The notes beneath the pieces were generated by a model that was not told where the DNA came from, made no database searches, and saw nothing but the letters and a program-made list of their open reading frames with translations. Positions 28,901-36,706 of a stretch of DNA of 64,000 nt are shown here, piece by piece (the stretch's first letter is position 1; each line of letters opens with the position of its first letter). The position numbers were made by a program, and so were the translations under genes. Location of the stretch: assembly GCF_003634825.1 (NCBI RefSeq), contig NZ_RBXD01000001.1:2378501-2442500 (forward strand), written 5' to 3'. Source of the stretch: Flavobacterium sp. 123. GTDB taxonomy: Bacteria > Bacteroidota > Bacteroidia > Flavobacteriales > Flavobacteriaceae.

Positions 28901-29462
28901 CTAATCGTCTAAAAAGAATAGGGTGACACCAAGCAGGATTTGCTCCCGTAATCAAAAAAGTATCAGCAAGTTCAATATCATCATAAGCAATTGGAACAGA
29001 ATCCTCACCAAATGTTTTTTTGTAACCTGCCACCGCAGAACTCATACACAAGCGTGAGTTGGTATCGATATTGTTAGTTTTTAAAAATCCTTTTACTAAC
29101 TTATTTACTAAATAATATTCTTCAGTCAGACATTGTCCTGAAATATAAAAACCAACGCTATCAGGACCATGTTTTTTTATAATAGACGAGAAAACGGCAG
29201 CGGCACGGTCTAATCCAGCATCCCAACTAACACGTTCCATAGGATGAGATTTGCTCCATCTCATTTCAGGATATAGAATTCTATCAGAAATGTCATTGAC
29301 AACATAATGAAGATTCATTCCTTTTGAGCAAAGCATTCCTTTATTTACAGGATGGTTTTTGTCACCAGTTACAGAGATTCCATTTTTAGGATCATTGGTT
29401 GCTATGATTCCGCATCCTACTCCACAATAGGAACACGTAGTTTTGATTTCTGAATTTTGCAT
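25950..29462 (-). CDS. Single-chain NAD(P)H-dependent assimilatory nitrate reductase (catalytic + FAD reductase + BFD fusion)
   Basis: The cytoplasmic enzyme reduces nitrate to nitrite. Residues 1-700 are a molybdopterin oxidoreductase, with the 4Fe-4S ligands Cys10, Cys13, Cys17 and Cys45 and the likely Mo ligand Cys139 in NSRLCMSS. From about residue 705 a NirB/NasB-type FAD/NAD(P)H reductase begins (AVVGAGAAAFRFI; second dinucleotide motif VVIVGGGLLGLELAAAL). The last 50 residues are a BFD-type [2Fe-2S] domain (CSCSQ...GLGCGSC). The usual NasC and NasB subunits are thus fused into 1170 aa. The promoter region is shared with the divergent FNR-like gene. Confidence 0.9.
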   Translation of the reverse strand: MQNSEIKTTCSYCGVGCGIIATNDPKNGISVTGDKNHPVNKGMLCSKGMNLHYVVNDISDRILYPEMRWSKSHPMERVSWDAGLDRAAAVFSSIIKKHGPDSVGFYISGQCLTEEYYLVNKLVKGFLKTNNIDTNSRLCMSSAVAGYKKTFGEDSVPIAYDDIELADTFLITGANPAWCHPILFRRLEQHKEKNPKVKIIVVDPRKTDSALAADLHLQIIPGTDIVLYHALAKRLIEKGYADTDFIKNNTENFKSYKDLVLSSSLEKASKLCGISVNDIKLAADIIGKAKGFISLWAMGLNQSAIGVDKNTALLNLSLLTGHVGKPGSGPFSLTGQPNAMGGREVGGMANLLAVHKELNNPVHRKEVADFWGVDEVSEKPGLTATEMFEALESGKMKAIWIICTNPMVSLPDSRRVEKALAKAKFVVVQDISHNADTSKFADLLLPAAGWLEKEGTMTNSERRISYLPKGINPPGEALSDVEILTRFAQKMNFSGFNFNTTEDIYKEHCMMTKGTNIDISFLNYNRLKNEGTFQWPVPDYGHPGTPRLFADKKFYTPSQKAIFNIPTAIENTSEGPSSDFPFILTTGRIRDQWHTMTKTGKVSRLMTHIPSPMLEINPIDAYKASIENGDIVVVTSKNGTVRVKAKVSDTIREGVVFLPMHWGKQLENDLNRTNNLTNTIVDPVSKEPDFKYTTVAVEKYVKPFEKIAVVGAGAAAFRFIQNYREINTTDEIIVFSNEENPFYNRVLLPEYVTAELSWEQLLKIKEDSLSKLNITMKSGVSIDTVNTKENIIIDSQGKSHHFDSLILATGSRPFVPENAQLHLPGRFTIRKKDDADRLKKYLDNTNLAPEEQHVVIVGGGLLGLELAAALKHKKVKITIIQRASRLMERQLDRISSKLLAEEVQLRDIQIYFDNEVSTVFETENDNEIEIALKSGRIITANAIVYTIGTIPNIEIAKESGIACGRGVKVNQYLQTSNPNIYAIGEIAEFNNKLFGITSAAEEQADVLANFMAGDISSFYKGSVLMNILKLEDINLCSIGEIEVPENDDSYEEIVFSDLGKRYYKKCIVKNDLLVGAILMGDKNEFAEFKTMIESKIELSDKRNTLLRGSSNAKPVLGKLVCSCSQVGSGNIEEAIKGGVTNFTELCKSTGAGLGCGSCKTEVKEILAKIK

Positions 29463-29534
29463 TATCGTATTTCTTTATTAATAATGAAAGCTTACTTGCT
29501 GGCTAACTAACGAAAGTGTAAAAATAAGTATTTT

Positions 29535-29577
29535 TACGTATAAATACGTATAAAACTAATTTTATTTTATATTTTTG
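29535..29577 (+). promoter_or_regulatory. 7-2-7 operator and -7 box in the nas/fnr divergent region
   Basis: The perfect palindrome TACGTATAAATACGTA (29535-29550) is followed by TATTTTTG (29570-29577), a TAnnTTTG box pointing to the FNR-like gene. The operator centre is 27.5 bp upstream of the box start, the same distance as at the narK promoter. That places it near -38 to -41, as for class II FNR/CRP activation. The divergent nitrate reductase gene starts at 29462 and may share the site. Confidence 0.6.
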
Positions 29578-29651
29578 TTGAAAATAATTTTGGATACCAA
29601 ATCATTTCGGGAATAATTTCAAATTTTATTCATTTCATCGACATGATTCAA

Positions 29652-29667
29652 TCCCGAAGCGTCGGGA
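29652..29667. repeat. Palindrome TCCCGAAGCGTCGGGA in the 5' leader of the FNR-like gene
   Basis: This copy of the 16-bp palindrome family also found twice within purL lies between the promoter and the ATG at 29750. It would form a small hairpin in the 5' untranslated RNA. Confidence 0.65.
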
Positions 29668-29749
29668 CATAAATAATTAATGATAGATAATAGCGATACC
29701 ATATTGCTTTGCCCATTCGGTTCTTTTAAAAAACAAATACTGACTTCAT

Positions 29750-30448
29750 ATGAAAGGAGAATTAGCCAACTGTACCAGCTGTTTAAATGAAAATTGTTTC
29801 ATTAAAAGGCATATTCATTTAGAACAAATGAAGAATTATATTGATAAAAAGCGCAGTTTTGTTTGTAAAAAAACACAACAATTTATCATTGAAGGAGCCC
29901 CAATTCAGGGTTTGTATTTTATATATAAAGGAAAAGTAAAAACGGTAAAAACTGGTATTCATGGACGAGAACAAATTGTTCGGTTGACTAAAGAAGGGGA
30001 TACGGTTGGTTTCAGAGGATTTGGAACTAGTAAGCGCTATTTGATTGGAGCTTATGCGCTGGAAGACACCGTTTTGTGTAATTTTAGTAATGAAGATATG
30101 TTAGAAATTCTTCATACAATTCCGGAGTTTACCTTTGATTTAATGTTGTTTTATGCTGAAGAATTGAATAAAAGTGAAAATAACATTCGGAAAATTGCAC
30201 AAATGAATGTGCGTGAAAGAGTGATTGATACCTTATTGTATATCCATAGAAAATTTGGACAGGTCAATGGCGTAATTGAGCTTGATTTGACCAGAAAAGA
30301 AATTGCCGATTTCGCCGGAACTACTGATGAACAGGTGATTCGTGTGGTTTCAAGTTTAAAAAAAGAATTACTTATTAAAACTGTTGGTAAGAAAATAGGA
30401 ATATTAAATGCCGACAAATTAAAATCAGAAATCAAAGAACATAAATAG
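29750..30448 (+). CDS. Crp/Fnr-family regulator with FNR-like cysteines
   Basis: The 232-aa protein has an N-terminal C-x2-C-x4-C motif (Cys8, Cys11, Cys16) plus Cys39 and Cys110. This resembles the FNR iron-sulfur site (three clustered cysteines plus one distant). A cyclic-nucleotide-type beta-roll spans about 40-125. A winged helix covers about 160-225, with recognition helix TTDEQVIRVVSSLKK retaining the Glu and Arg of the E-x3-R FNR/CRP contact. It sits between nitrate reductase and the nitrate-uptake operon and is the best candidate to bind the shared palindromes. Oxygen or NO sensing is inference. Confidence 0.88.
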   Translation: MKGELANCTSCLNENCFIKRHIHLEQMKNYIDKKRSFVCKKTQQFIIEGAPIQGLYFIYKGKVKTVKTGIHGREQIVRLTKEGDTVGFRGFGTSKRYLIGAYALEDTVLCNFSNEDMLEILHTIPEFTFDLMLFYAEELNKSENNIRKIAQMNVRERVIDTLLYIHRKFGQVNGVIELDLTRKEIADFAGTTDEQVIRVVSSLKKELLIKTVGKKIGILNADKLKSEIKEHK

Positions 30449-30645
30449 TTTTCTTCAAATTTTTTCTTCTCACTTTTCACTTCTCACTTTTTTATACGTA
30501 TTTTTTACTACTTGTTTTTAAACTCTAATGGCTTGCTATGACTGGTTTAGTTTTAATTTTCTGCCAAAAAGCAGAAACAAAACCATTTTAATAACGCAAA
30601 TTTTGGTATTAAAAAGTTGTTTTCGTCTGTTTTTAGTATAGTAAC

Positions 30646-30671
30646 TAAGTATTAGTACTTACGTAAATTTG
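30646..30671 (+). promoter_or_regulatory. Operator and -7 box of the nitrate-uptake operon
   Basis: TAAGTAT-TA-GTACTTA (30646-30661; one imperfect pair) directly precedes TAAATTTG (30664-30671). No TTG lies at the -33 position. The operator occupies the gap between -33 and -7, so the mode of action may differ from that at 29535 and 38232. Confidence 0.55.
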
Positions 30672-30691
30672 CTTCATACTAATTAAAACAT

Positions 30692-32149
30692 ATGATTATG
30701 CAAAACATTAAAACCACTTTACTAAATATTCAAGGATCTAAAAAAGGCGGTATTTCAGCTGTAAACCTTTCAAAATCTTTTTTACTAGGAATTGCTTTAA
30801 CGCTATTATCTCAAAACGAAGCAAAAGCACAATTAACAGCTACAGGACAAATTAGAGAAAGAACTGAGCTTAGAGTAGGACAAGGAACTTTACAAAAAGA
30901 AGGTGATAAAGCAGGATTATTCACTTCACAAAGAGCACGATTAAATATAGGATTTACAGGATATCGATTTAAGATATATACGTCTTTACAAGATGTGCGT
31001 GTTTGGGGTCAAGATGCTTCGTCTATCAATAGAACAACTACAGAAGCTAATAATGGAATCTTATTTCATGAAGCTTGGGCAGAGGTAATGTTGAATGATA
31101 CAACAAGCAAAATTCAGAATTTGTCTTTAAAAGTAGGACGTCAAGAAATCTCTTATGATGATCAAAAAGTTTTGGGAGGTTTAGACTGGTTGCAACAAGG
31201 AAGAAGACATGATGCAATTGTTTTCAAATATGCTAACAAAGGTTGGATTGCTGATGTAGGAGCTGCATTTAATCAAAATAAAGAATTGAATACAGGTACC
31301 GTTTATAACGGAGTGAATTCAGCTTATAGCGCAGGGACAAACGGAATTGGGACTATGTATAAATCCTTTCAATATGCGTATTTAGGTAAAAAATTCTTCT
31401 TTGGTGATGTGTCATTTTTATTTTTCAAAGATGATTTTAATAAATATACTAATGTAACTTCAGGATCACCTGCTGTAACAACAAAGGTTTATGGAGAAGG
31501 AGTTTGGAGTCGTAATACAACCGGTTTTTACTTTAATTCTAATATAACTAGAAAATTAAATCTGACAGGAAGTGCTTATCACCAAGGAGGTCACGATAAA
31601 GATGGTCGTTCATTGCGTGCTAATTTGGCTTCAATTACATCAACATTCCAAATAGGAAGAAAATTATTTGTAGGACCTGGGATTGATTATTTATCAGGAA
31701 CTGACGGAACAAAAGCAGTTACTGCAACTTCACAAAGCAATCTTTTTGACCCATTATACGGTACGCCACATAAATTCTGGGGAAGTATGGATTACTTCTA
31801 TGCTGCAAGTGGTTTTGGAAAACAAGGATTGCTAAACTATTTCTTCAAAATGAAATATAATGCAAAAGACAACTTGACTTTCTTATTAGACATTCATGGT
31901 TTTGAAGCTGCAAATACTTTATCTAATGGTGCTGGAGGAAAATTAGATTCTTATTTAGGAACCGAATTAGACTTGTTAGTAAAATATAATTTAACAAAAA
32001 TGATCAATATCGAGGCGGGTTATTCTATCATGAAAGCTAAGAATTCAATGGCATCAGCAGCGGTTAAAAATATTGCAACTCCTGATTTAAGTCCACAATT
32101 TGCTTATGTGATGTTAAATATCAAACCTAACTTTTTAGCTAAAAAATAA
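30692..32149 (+). CDS. Outer-membrane porin (alginate-export-like beta-barrel)
   Basis: The 485-aa protein has a signal peptide ending near EAKAQ (about residue 47). Regularly spaced amphipathic beta-strands follow, such as RARLNIGFTGYRFKIYTSLQDVRVWGQ, and the chain ends in the strand AYVMLNIKPNF. It resembles alginate-export-family porins. As the first gene of an operon with NrtABC-type genes (28-bp gap), it is probably the outer-membrane route for nitrate or nitrite. The substrate is inferred from context. Confidence 0.82.
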   Translation: MIMQNIKTTLLNIQGSKKGGISAVNLSKSFLLGIALTLLSQNEAKAQLTATGQIRERTELRVGQGTLQKEGDKAGLFTSQRARLNIGFTGYRFKIYTSLQDVRVWGQDASSINRTTTEANNGILFHEAWAEVMLNDTTSKIQNLSLKVGRQEISYDDQKVLGGLDWLQQGRRHDAIVFKYANKGWIADVGAAFNQNKELNTGTVYNGVNSAYSAGTNGIGTMYKSFQYAYLGKKFFFGDVSFLFFKDDFNKYTNVTSGSPAVTTKVYGEGVWSRNTTGFYFNSNITRKLNLTGSAYHQGGHDKDGRSLRANLASITSTFQIGRKLFVGPGIDYLSGTDGTKAVTATSQSNLFDPLYGTPHKFWGSMDYFYAASGFGKQGLLNYFFKMKYNAKDNLTFLLDIHGFEAANTLSNGAGGKLDSYLGTELDLLVKYNLTKMINIEAGYSIMKAKNSMASAAVKNIATPDLSPQFAYVMLNIKPNFLAKK

Positions 32150-32177
32150 TTATCATTAAATTTTAAATCTATTCAAA

Positions 32178-33407
32178 ATGAAAACTATAAAAAAACAAAT
32201 AGCAAAGCGTTTAACATCATCGGTATTGGTTTTGTTAGTCGTATTGAGTTCTGCTTTTACAACAATAACTGCCCAAAACGATCCTGTTCGATTAGGATTT
32301 ATTCCACTAACGGATTGTTCACCAATAGTTATGGCAAAAGAATTAGGACTGTTCAAAAAATATGGTGTTGAGGTTGTGGTTACTAAAGAATCCTCTTGGG
32401 CAAATGTTCGTGATAAAATCTTAACAGGCGAATTAGACGGAGCACATTGTTTGTATTCTATGCCATTCTCAGTATACACAGGAGTAGGCGGAAAGGCAGG
32501 TTCTGAAATGAAAATTGCCATGATGCTAAATGTAAATGGGCAAGCAATTACACTTTCTAATGATTTTTGTGGAAAAGTAGGCTTTAAACAAATGAACAAA
32601 GTAACTCCAGTTGTTGCAGCTAAATTGAAAGCCGAAAAAGAAGTAACTTTTGCAATGACTTTCCCCGGAGGAACACACGATTTATGGTTGCGTAACTGGA
32701 TGTCAATTGCTGGTTTGAACCAAAAAGCAGTGAAAATCATCACGATTCCACCTCCACAAATGGTTGCTAATATGAAAGTAGGGAATATGGATGGATTCTG
32801 TGTAGGAGAGCCTTGGGGTGGTGTTGCTGTAAAGCAAGGTATTGGATTTACACAAGTGGCTTCACAAGATATTTGGAAAGATCATCCTGAAAAAGCGTTA
32901 GTGGTAAACAAAGATTTTAGTACAAAACGTAGAGAAGATCTTAAAAAAGTAATGAAAGCGGTAATGGAAGCTTGTATCTGGCTAGATAATCCTGGTAATC
33001 GTAAAAAAGCTGCTGCAATCATTGGAAGAGCTCCTTACGTAAATGCTCCTGCTGATGTTATTGAAAACAGATTAATGGGTAATTATGATTTAGGTTGCAA
33101 CCAAGGAACTCAAGTTTACTCTAAAGATTACATGTTGTTTTACAAAGGAGGAACGGTAAATTATCCACGTAAATCATACGGAATCTGGGCAATGGCGCAA
33201 TTTGTACGTTTCGGATATTTAAAAGAAGCTCCAAATTATAATGCAATAGCTGATAAATTGATTTTACAAGATTTATACGAAGAAGTTGCTAAAAGCATGA
33301 AAATTAAAATTCCTAATGATGATATGAAACCGTTTTCTCTAACTATGGATAAGACCGTTTTTGACCCTTCAAATCCTGCTGCATACTTAAAAGTTGTTAA
33401 GAGATAA
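32178..33407 (+). CDS. nrtA: Nitrate ABC transporter substrate-binding protein (NrtA/CmpA family)
   Basis: The 409-aa periplasmic binding protein has an N-terminal signal peptide (hydrophobic 13-30, cleavage near TITAQ). The family segments are LGFIPLTDCSPIVMAKELGLFKKYGVEV, FPGGTHDLWLRNWM and GNMDGFCVGEPWGG, which identify the NrtA/CmpA group binding nitrate, nitrite or bicarbonate. The surrounding nitrate genes favour nitrate. It is cotranscribed with the porin, permease and ATPase. Confidence 0.9.
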   Translation: MKTIKKQIAKRLTSSVLVLLVVLSSAFTTITAQNDPVRLGFIPLTDCSPIVMAKELGLFKKYGVEVVVTKESSWANVRDKILTGELDGAHCLYSMPFSVYTGVGGKAGSEMKIAMMLNVNGQAITLSNDFCGKVGFKQMNKVTPVVAAKLKAEKEVTFAMTFPGGTHDLWLRNWMSIAGLNQKAVKIITIPPPQMVANMKVGNMDGFCVGEPWGGVAVKQGIGFTQVASQDIWKDHPEKALVVNKDFSTKRREDLKKVMKAVMEACIWLDNPGNRKKAAAIIGRAPYVNAPADVIENRLMGNYDLGCNQGTQVYSKDYMLFYKGGTVNYPRKSYGIWAMAQFVRFGYLKEAPNYNAIADKLILQDLYEEVAKSMKIKIPNDDMKPFSLTMDKTVFDPSNPAAYLKVVKR

Positions 33408-33438
33408 AAATCAAATTACTAATTAAATACAACGTACC

Positions 33439-34323
33439 ATGTCTGATAAAAACACATTAACAATTGATGTATTAAATTCATCCATCAATGTTTCTACAGA
33501 AAGCAATAATAGAGTAGAAGAGAACCAAAAATTAAAATTAGTACTTAATACAGTACTTGCAAAATCAAAATCGGTTTTATTAGCAACTGTTGGATTGCTG
33601 TTTTTCGGAGGATTTTGGAGTTTATTAAGCGCTTATACTCAAAATGCTTTGCCAACTCCAACAGCTACAATGACCGTTTTGAAAGAAATGCTAAGTGATC
33701 CATTTTATGATTACGGACCGAATGATAAAGGAATCGGATTGCAATTATTCAGTTCAATTAAGACTGTTCTTTCAGGATTTTTACTAGGTTCTTTAATTGC
33801 AATTCCTATTGGAATTTTGATAGGGGCAAGTACTATTTGCAAACAAATTTTTTATCCAATCGTTCAATTGCTAAAACCAGTTTCACCTTTAGCATGGTTC
33901 CCAATAGGTTTGGTTGTTTTTAAAGATACTGGAATGGCAACTATATTTATAGTATTCATAACTTCATTGTGGTCTACGCTGATTAATACTTCTTTTGGAG
34001 TAGCATCTATCCCACAAGATCATAAAAATGTTGCTAAAGCGTTTGGTTTTTCTAAAATGCGTTACCTGACAAAAATCTTAATTCCTTATAGTTTACCACA
34101 TATTATAACTGGTTTACGTTTGAGTATCAGCGTGGCATGGTTGGTAATTGTTGCTGGCGAAATGCTATCAGGTGGAGCAGGAATCGGATTCTTTGTTTGG
34201 GACAGTTGGAATGCTTTAAGTCTTGAAAAAGTTATTTCAGCCATTATCATCATTGGAATCGTTGGATTACTTTTTGACAGAATCTTCACTTTTATCGAAA
34301 ACAAAGTAGCTTACAAAGCTTAA
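33439..34323 (+). CDS. nrtB: Nitrate ABC transporter permease (NrtB)
   Basis: The 294-aa BPD-type inner-membrane protein has about six hydrophobic segments and the EAA-like loop (VAKAFGFSKMRYLTKILIP, about residues 198-216) that contacts the ATPase. It is longer at the N-terminus than typical permeases, with about 35 polar residues before the first TM segment. It lies 31 bp after nrtA and 20 bp before nrtC. Confidence 0.9.
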   Translation: MSDKNTLTIDVLNSSINVSTESNNRVEENQKLKLVLNTVLAKSKSVLLATVGLLFFGGFWSLLSAYTQNALPTPTATMTVLKEMLSDPFYDYGPNDKGIGLQLFSSIKTVLSGFLLGSLIAIPIGILIGASTICKQIFYPIVQLLKPVSPLAWFPIGLVVFKDTGMATIFIVFITSLWSTLINTSFGVASIPQDHKNVAKAFGFSKMRYLTKILIPYSLPHIITGLRLSISVAWLVIVAGEMLSGGAGIGFFVWDSWNALSLEKVISAIIIIGIVGLLFDRIFTFIENKVAYKA

Positions 34324-34343
34324 TAATATAAAAAATTACGACT

Positions 34344-35150
34344 ATGAGTTATTTAGAAATAAAAAATTTAGAAATTTCGTTCCCAACACCAAAAGGGAAG
34401 TATACTGCAGTAAGAGATATTAATCTTTCTATCAACAAAGGGGAAATTATCTCCATTATTGGTCATTCGGGTTGTGGAAAATCAACCATTATGAATGCTA
34501 TTGCCGGAATGTTAACGCCATCAGGAGGAACAGTTGAATTAGGCGGAAAAACTATAAAAGGACCAGGTCCAGATAGAGGAATTGTTTTTCAAAATTACTC
34601 CCTTTTGCCTTGGATGTCAGTTCATGAAAATATTTTTCAAGCAGTTGATTCTGTTATGGATTGTTCGAAGAAAGAAAAGCACGAAATCGTAGATTACAAC
34701 CTTAAAATGGTTAATTTACTTTCGCACAGAGATAAATTACCGGGACAATTATCAGGAGGAATGAAACAAAGAGTAGCTATTGCAAGAGCTTTTGCAATTA
34801 ATCCTGGAGTGTTATTGTTAGATGAGCCTTTTGGTGCTTTGGATGCTTTTACAAAAAGTTCGATGCAATTAGAAGTATTGAAATTATGGAATCTTAATAA
34901 CAGAGATAAAACCATTATAATGATTACCCACGATATAGAAGAAGCTTTGTTTTTATCGGATAGAATTGTGGTTTTAAATGATGGTCCAGCTTCCACTATT
35001 AGAGAAGTTGTTGCCGTTCATTTGCCAAGACCAAGAAATAAAATTGAGATTGTAAAAATGCCAGAATATATTGAGTTAAGAGATAAATTATTACACCTTT
35101 TAACGGATAAATTCTCAATTGAAGATATGGGAATGGTTTATAAAAGTTAG
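34344..35150 (+). CDS. nrtC: Nitrate ABC transporter ATP-binding protein (NrtC/NrtD type)
   Basis: The 268-aa ATPase has Walker A GHSGCGKST, Q-loop FQNYSLLPW, signature LSGGMKQR, Walker B LLLDEPFGALD and the H-loop ITHD. It lacks the NrtA-like C-terminal regulatory domain of cyanobacterial NrtC, so it resembles NrtD. It is the last gene of the uptake operon and is followed by a terminator. Confidence 0.9.
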   Translation: MSYLEIKNLEISFPTPKGKYTAVRDINLSINKGEIISIIGHSGCGKSTIMNAIAGMLTPSGGTVELGGKTIKGPGPDRGIVFQNYSLLPWMSVHENIFQAVDSVMDCSKKEKHEIVDYNLKMVNLLSHRDKLPGQLSGGMKQRVAIARAFAINPGVLLLDEPFGALDAFTKSSMQLEVLKLWNLNNRDKTIIMITHDIEEALFLSDRIVVLNDGPASTIREVVAVHLPRPRNKIEIVKMPEYIELRDKLLHLLTDKFSIEDMGMVYKS

Positions 35151-35173
35151 TTTTATTTGATTTGTTTATGGAT

Positions 35174-35209
35174 AAAACCCTGTAATGGTAATACATTACA
35201 GGGTTTTTT
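35174..35209 (+). terminator. Terminator of the nitrate-uptake operon
   Basis: The arms AAAACCCTGTAATG and CATTACAGGGTTTT surround a 6-nt loop, followed by a T run. Confidence 0.88.
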
Positions 35210-35210
35210 A

Positions 35211-35567
35211 CTAATATGTTTGTATTAAAACTTCAGTAGGAATTTTTAGACTTGTATGTATTTGTCGAATCATTTCTAATGATAATTTTCTTTTTCTGTT
35301 GAGGATTTCGCTTGCCCGACTTTTAAATCCAATAATTTTAGCCAAATCATTTTGTGTATACCCCAATTGTTCCATTCTGAATTTGATTGCTTCAATTGGA
35401 TCAGGTAAGTCAATAGGGAAATGTTCATTTTCATATTGGTCAATCAACATTCCTAAAAGTTCTAATTCATCGCTTTCCTCAGTTCCTTTTTTAGCATCAA
35501 AAATTACTTCAAGTCTTTTCAATGCTTGATTGTAATCGTTTTCTGTTTTTATAAGATTGATATTCAT
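35211..35567 (-). CDS. higA: HigA-type antitoxin (XRE helix-turn-helix)
   Basis: The ATG at 35567 gives MNINLIKTENDYNQAL, the conserved beginning of this antitoxin family (118 aa). An upstream in-frame ATG at 35618 would overlap the toxin gene and is less likely. An XRE helix-turn-helix lies at about residues 63-110 (LGYTQNDLAKIIGFKSRASEILNRKRKLS). It presumably neutralises the upstream toxin and represses the pair. The gap to the toxin stop is 4 bases. The stop codon is close to the nitrate-operon terminator on the other strand. Confidence 0.88.
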   Translation of the reverse strand: MNINLIKTENDYNQALKRLEVIFDAKKGTEESDELELLGMLIDQYENEHFPIDLPDPIEAIKFRMEQLGYTQNDLAKIIGFKSRASEILNRKRKLSLEMIRQIHTSLKIPTEVLIQTY

Positions 35568-35571
35568 AGTT

Positions 35572-35865
35572 TTATATGCTGCTTGCGTTAATTTTGTCAT
35601 ATTCTGAATGAGTTCCAATAAACCGAATCCAAACCATTTCGTGTTCGTAGTTTATTTTAACTATTAATCTGTAATTATTTCCTTTGACATTAAAAACAAC
35701 TCGATTTTCATTCAGAATACTTGCACTTGGGTATTCTATTTTTATTTCATTTGGATTTTTCCATTCTGCTCTACAGGTTTCTCGAAACCAAGATTTTAAT
35801 TGTTGTTCACAATCAGAATGAATTTCCCAAAAGTCTCGTAATGTCTTTTTTGCAATTACTCTCAA
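35572..35865 (-). CDS. higB: HigB-type toxin (mRNA interferase family)
   Basis: The 97-aa basic protein matches the HigB toxin family of the RelE superfamily (start MRVIAKKTLRDFWEIHSDCEQQLKSW; then NNYRLIVKINYEHEMVWIRFIGTHSEYDKI). It is expected to cleave mRNA on the ribosome. The toxin gene precedes the antitoxin gene, the usual hig order. The pair is embedded between nitrate genes and is unrelated to them in function. Confidence 0.88.
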   Translation of the reverse strand: MRVIAKKTLRDFWEIHSDCEQQLKSWFRETCRAEWKNPNEIKIEYPSASILNENRVVFNVKGNNYRLIVKINYEHEMVWIRFIGTHSEYDKINASSI

Positions 35866-35995
35866 ATTTTATTTTTTACAAAGATATGATTATTTTTCCC
35901 AATACGGGAACTTTTGTTTTGTCTATTTTAAAACCAAGATTTTGATTTTACTTTAACAAAGTCCGGTGGAAATCAAAAAATATTTAAATCCAGTT

Positions 35996-36457
35996 TTAAT
36001 ACCAATGATTTTTTGATAGATTGGGTTCTGCGTATGTTATTATGTTATTCTCTTCCAGTTCTAATAGTCTTTCCCGTATTGGATTATAATCCAAAGCAGC
36101 TGGAATTTCCATTACAAAATAATCAGCATTGAATTTTTCTGATTCACAACCTAGAGCATTAAATAGATCTCGTAAATCATTTATAATAAAAGATTTATCA
36201 TTGAGAATAACTTGAATTGTTGAGTTTCCAGAATGTATAATTGTTTCTTTGTAAACAAGCATGTTTTCGCTTTCGTCAAATGCTGCAAGAACAATATCCC
36301 CACAAGAAACTGACGCGTAAAAAGGAATGTTGTCTAGTTTATATAAGCCTTCTTCGGAGTTAATAACGGTTGCCCATAAAGTTTCAACTGTTGATTCGTT
36401 TAAAACAGTACTGAAAAACCTAAAAAGTATTTTTACTGAGCTGTCTTTTTCTTCCAT
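35996..36457 (-). CDS. DUF4265-domain protein
   Basis: The 153-aa soluble protein shows the DUF4265 pattern: KILFRFF, ESTVETLWATVI, GLYKLDNIPFYASVSCGDIV and SGNSTIQVI. There is no signal peptide or membrane segment. Function is unknown; members are scattered singly in many bacteria. It lies between HigBA and the narK-like gene. Confidence 0.8.
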   Translation of the reverse strand: MEEKDSSVKILFRFFSTVLNESTVETLWATVINSEEGLYKLDNIPFYASVSCGDIVLAAFDESENMLVYKETIIHSGNSTIQVILNDKSFIINDLRDLFNALGCESEKFNADYFVMEIPAALDYNPIRERLLELEENNIITYAEPNLSKNHWY

Positions 36458-36535
36458 TATTGATGCGTAAAATAAGTATATTAATTCCTGCTGTTTCTTT
36501 TATTTCAAAATCAAATATACATTTTATATCAAAAC

Positions 36536-36665
36536 AAGAACCGCAAATTCATAGTTTAAAAACGATGAATTTGCGGTTCTTTTATCTTCTACACAAGACG
36601 TAATACGACAGCGAAAAGTATTACGTCTGTAAGAAGAAAACTTTCTAGAAGGAGTTGAAAGTTTT
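36536..36665. other. Three consecutive perfect hairpins downstream of narK
   Basis: Hairpin 1 has 17-bp arms (36536-36552 and 36565-36581: ACCGCAAATTCAT). Hairpin 2 has 11-bp arms AGACGTAATAC (36596-36606) and GTATTACGTCT (36618-36628). Hairpin 3 has 9-bp arms AAAACTTTC (36637-36645) and GAAAGTTTT (36657-36665). Hairpin 3 is nearest the narK stop (36707). T tracts are weak, so a simple terminator role is plausible only for part of the array. Confidence 0.6.
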
Positions 36666-36706
36666 GGGATTCTTTTTAAAGCTGGATTCGTTTTAAAAAG
36701 TATAAT

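Noticed and set aside
32156..32743. A 195-codon open frame antisense to nrtA
   Set aside because: It overlaps a clear NrtA coding sequence on the other strand, has no recognisable protein features, and its codon pattern is that of a shadow frame.
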